Shown: piece after piece, positions 15,156 to 17,020 of the stretch
How the letters are laid out: each line of letters opens with the position of its first letter
Position numbering within the stretch: the stretch's first letter is position 1
Assembly (NCBI GenBank): GCA_002401305.2
Contig: NVSO02000077.1
Location: 1 to 17,020, forward strand
Direction of reading: 5' to 3'
From: Rhodobiaceae bacterium
GTDB taxonomy: Bacteria; Pseudomonadota; Alphaproteobacteria; Parvibaculales; Parvibaculaceae
DNA: 17,020 bases
Notes under the pieces: model-generated
Databases searched by the model: none
The model's input: the letters and a program-made list of their open reading frames with translations, nothing else
What the model was told of the DNA's origin: nothing
Program-made: the position numbers and the translations under genes

Positions 15156-15419
15156 GGTTTTCTCTAAGCTGAGTTCCACCGGAACCGACAATCCCCCATC
15201 CACTCAACAAAGCAGAGCAGAGGAAACACCGTCGTAAGTGGTCGATAGCATAGATTTTGGCCAATTGTAATGGGCATTAGAGGATTCCCATGCGTTTAAA
15301 CTGAATAGGTGCCAAAATGAGAACAGAAACTTTGTGCACCCCAACGAATCGGCGCAAAGACCGGGCGCTGGACTGCCTTTGTGCTTTATCCCATGCCCGT
15401 CACGCCTTTAGAGTGACGC

Positions 15420-16328
15420 ATGCTTATTGACTCTCAAGAACAAACCCTCTTTGACGCTCTCACCGAGCAAAACATCAACCTCCCTGCTCCCGATTGGCCT
15501 AAATTGGGCGAAGGCGTGTGGGGCTGCGTCTATGATTTAGGGGATGGCACGCTCCTCAAGACCATTCGCAAACAAGGCGGACTGGGCAGCGGCCTATCCA
15601 AGTGGGCTCGCGAACGCCATGTGCTCGAAAAGCTAAGCTCCTTGCCGGTAAAGGGCTTTGATATTCCCGAATTTCTAGGGGCCGGAGAGCTCTCGCTTGG
15701 GGCAACAGCTTGGTCAGCCCCGCTCCAAGGTTGGATCCGGATGAGCCATCTGGGCGCCAAAACCCTCCACCGCGAGCAACGTGTTCAAGGCGCGCGCCAA
15801 CAATTGGGCGAGGAAATTGGGGCCTGCCTTGCGCATTTCCACTCTCTCCAGGTGCCCCACGACAGCTCCCTGCGTACCCTCAAAAACCCGCTTTTGCGCA
15901 CTTTAGATGAGTTGGATATTCGCTTGGGTCGTCCAGACGAGGTTCGCCTTATTCAATCCCTACGTATTGAGATTGAACGCCAGTGCCAAGACATAGAGCC
16001 TGTTCTGACCCATGGGGATATCCATACGGAGAATATTTGCCGCCGCGACACGGGTGAATTGGGTCTTTTTGATTGGGCGGAATGTGGCATGGGACCGCGT
16101 GAAACAGACCTTAAGCATTTTGAACTCTTCCCCGACCTACGTGATGCGGTAGTTTTGGGATATCAAATTGCCTCGGGTACGAAAATCAACTGGGACCTCT
16201 ATTATTTGGCCGCCACAGTGAACGCGCTGACGGGCATGGCTTTGCATGCAGGGGGCACCATTCGCGATGAACAAAGAGTGCGCGGGCTGGTGGACCATTG
16301 CGCCCGCCAAGCTGGCATCAGTTTGTGA
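15420..16328 (+). CDS. Phosphotransferase of the aminoglycoside-phosphotransferase/choline-kinase fold
   Basis: The 302-residue protein shows the APH-fold active site. LTHGDIHTENIC gives the Brenner-type H198-G-D200...N205 catalytic loop, and GLFDWAECGMGPRETDL gives the metal-binding D218 followed by the GP/DL motif. The N-terminal LGEGVWGCVYDLGDGTLLKTIR is the nucleotide-binding loop and beta strands, with the likely ATP lysine in LLKT. Known family substrates include antibiotics, choline, sugars and proteins. Nothing here indicates which, and resistance should not be assumed. The ATG follows a weak GAGTG and directly abuts an inverted repeat (CGTCAC 15398-15403, GTGACG 15413-15418). The stop overlaps the likely GTG start of the mmcB-type gene, so the two are probably one coupled unit. 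Confidence 0.82.
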   Translation: MLIDSQEQTLFDALTEQNINLPAPDWPKLGEGVWGCVYDLGDGTLLKTIRKQGGLGSGLSKWARERHVLEKLSSLPVKGFDIPEFLGAGELSLGATAWSAPLQGWIRMSHLGAKTLHREQRVQGARQQLGEEIGACLAHFHSLQVPHDSSLRTLKNPLLRTLDELDIRLGRPDEVRLIQSLRIEIERQCQDIEPVLTHGDIHTENICRRDTGELGLFDWAECGMGPRETDLKHFELFPDLRDAVVLGYQIASGTKINWDLYYLAATVNALTGMALHAGGTIRDEQRVRGLVDHCARQAGISL

Positions 16329-16825
16329 GCCTCCCTCAAGATAAAGAGCCCAAAGAGAAAGAGGAGGCCTTTGAAGACCCTCTGGTCATCGTCGATGGTC
16401 GCCAGTCTCCTCGCGCGGCCGCCATTCAACGCGGGGTGTGCCGGCATCTGTTGAATATGGGGTATTCACCGCTGACGGAATTGCCGCTCAAAACCGGGCG
16501 CCGGGTTGATGTGGCTGGGCTGAACAAAAAGGGGGAGATTGTGATTGTGGAAATCAAATCAAACCTGGCTGACTTTCAGGCTGATCATAAATGGGAGGAA
16601 TATCTTCCCTTTTGTGACCGATTTTATTTCGCCGTCGATATCGACTTTCCACAAGACGTCTTGCCCGAAAATGTGGGCCTGATCATTGCCGACCGGTACG
16701 GTGCTGAGGTGATGTGTGAAGGGGCGCTCGATAAGCTCACAGCCTCACGGCGCAAAGCAGTTACGCTTCACTTTGCCCGCGCGGCAGCTCGACGCGCCCA
16801 TCGATTGATTGACCCTGACTTATAA
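16325..16825 (+). CDS. mmcB: MmcB-family DNA repair protein (PD-(D/E)XK nuclease-like)
   Basis: This protein of about 166 residues matches the MmcB/DUF1052 family of alphaproteobacteria, linked to DNA damage tolerance in Caulobacter. The PD-(D/E)XK core is visible: E52, then D62 in GRRVDVAGL, and E76-x-K78 in VIVEIKSN. ADHKWEEYLPFCDRFYFAVD and GLIIADRYGAEV follow, as is typical of the family. The frame is open from a TTG at 16298. I chose the GTG at 16325, which overlaps the kinase stop as GTGA and gives a normal length, but its ribosome site is weak and other starts are possible. No LexA box was found upstream of the two-gene unit, so SOS control is not supported by sequence. It converges with the response-regulator gene, leaving 13 bp. 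Confidence 0.85.
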   Translation: MSLPQDKEPKEKEEAFEDPLVIVDGRQSPRAAAIQRGVCRHLLNMGYSPLTELPLKTGRRVDVAGLNKKGEIVIVEIKSNLADFQADHKWEEYLPFCDRFYFAVDIDFPQDVLPENVGLIIADRYGAEVMCEGALDKLTASRRKAVTLHFARAAARRAHRLIDPDL

Positions 16826-16838
16826 GTAAGGTTTTTGC

Positions 16839-17020
16839 CTATTTAGGAGCGCGTTTGGCCAGAATACGCTGAAGGGTCCGGCGGTGCATGTTTAGGCGAC
16901 GCGCGGTTTCAGACACATTGCGATCACTCAGCTCGTAGACACGCTGAATATGTTCCCAACGCACCCGGTCAGCCGACATTGGGTTTTCAGGCGGGTCCGC
17001 CTTCTCACCCGATTTTGCCA
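16839..17020 (-). CDS. ActR/PrrA/RegA-type redox response regulator, C-terminal part only
   Basis: Only the last 59 codons and the TAG stop lie in the window; the 5' part is beyond base 17020. The translated end reads SADRVRWEHIQRVYELSD then RNVSETARRLNMHRRTLQRI and LAKRAPK. This is the Fis-type helix-turn-helix of the ActR/PrrA/RegA/RoxR family, almost invariant across alphaproteobacteria. These are phospho-accepting regulators partnered with the RegB/PrrB/ActS sensor kinase. They control respiration, carbon and nitrogen fixation, and photosynthesis in response to redox state. The upstream residues EKADPPENPM look like the flexible linker between the receiver domain and the HTH. The receiver domain and the cognate kinase are not visible. 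Confidence 0.95.
   Translation of the reverse strand, partial: AKSGEKADPPENPMSADRVRWEHIQRVYELSDRNVSETARRLNMHRRTLQRILAKRAPK

Larger units (their letters stand above)
14867..15419. other. Gene-poor region upstream of the exporter and the kinase gene
   Basis: These 553 bp separate the divergent exporter and kinase genes and show no convincing coding sequence. They contain an inverted repeat 19 bp before the exporter start (14886-14906), a short palindrome GTTCC-ACC-GGAAC (15173-15185), a terminator-like hairpin with a T-run (15132-15155), and a repeat just before the kinase ATG (15398-15418). No tRNA-like fold and no alphaproteobacterial LexA box (GTTC-N7-GTTC) was found. Promoters for both flanking genes must lie here, but I could not place them with confidence. 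Confidence 0.6.

Noticed and set aside
15079..15264. 61-residue minus-strand frame in the gene-poor region
   Set aside because: TTG start without a ribosome site, and no recognisable domain despite one mildly hydrophobic stretch.
15000..15419. SOS (LexA) box upstream of the kinase-mmcB unit
   Set aside because: I looked for GTTC-N7-GTTC on both strands. Only GTTCC-ACC-GGAAC (15173-15185) and isolated GTTC/GAAC words are present, with the wrong spacing.
15420..16328. Aminoglycoside-resistance gene
   Set aside because: The fold is shared by many kinases. No residues or context specific to antibiotic modification are visible, and linkage to mmcB points elsewhere.

Overview
This window looks like a chromosomal segment of a free-living, probably marine or aquatic alphaproteobacterium with moderate GC content. 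The evidence is a C-terminal fragment of an ActR/PrrA/RegA-type redox response regulator, an MmcB-family DNA repair protein, a TerB protein of the alphaproteobacterial type, and general gene style. A Rhodospirillales-like host is plausible, but I cannot assign a genus. No mobile elements, CRISPR arrays, tRNAs or rRNAs were seen.

Layout. (1) 1-2783, plus strand: the end of a type I secretion ABC transporter and its HlyD-type membrane-fusion partner. They are separated by 173 bp that hold a strong hairpin. (2) 2826-7488: a biotin locus. bioF and bioD lie on the minus strand with a 4-nt stop/start overlap. They diverge across a ~376-bp regulatory gap from bioB and bioA on the plus strand, and a terminator separates bioB from bioA. 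Together these genes encode the four late steps from pimeloyl thioester to biotin. (3) 7712-9465, plus: a two-gene unit of an orphan ParA/MinD-like ATPase and a single-pass membrane protein with a C-terminal SPOR domain, closed by a very strong terminator. (4) 9632-10273, plus: a HAD-family hydrolase, followed by a terminator. (5) 10329-14866, minus: a clade-3-like catalase with its own promoter and two related 17-bp palindromes, a TerB protein, and a 785-residue RND/MMPL exporter, each separated by terminators. (6) 14867-15419: a gene-poor stretch with a few inverted repeats. (7) 15420-16825, plus: an aminoglycoside-phosphotransferase-fold kinase whose stop overlaps the likely start of an mmcB-type PD-(D/E)XK protein. 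(8) 16839-17020, minus: the 3' end of the redox response regulator.

Most of the window is ordinary housekeeping content. The parts most worth following up are the paired operator-like palindromes flanking the catalase promoter, the ParA-SPOR gene pair (a candidate system for positioning a septal protein), and the degenerate signature motif in the secretion ABC protein. I do not see a clearly new multi-gene defence or biosynthetic system.
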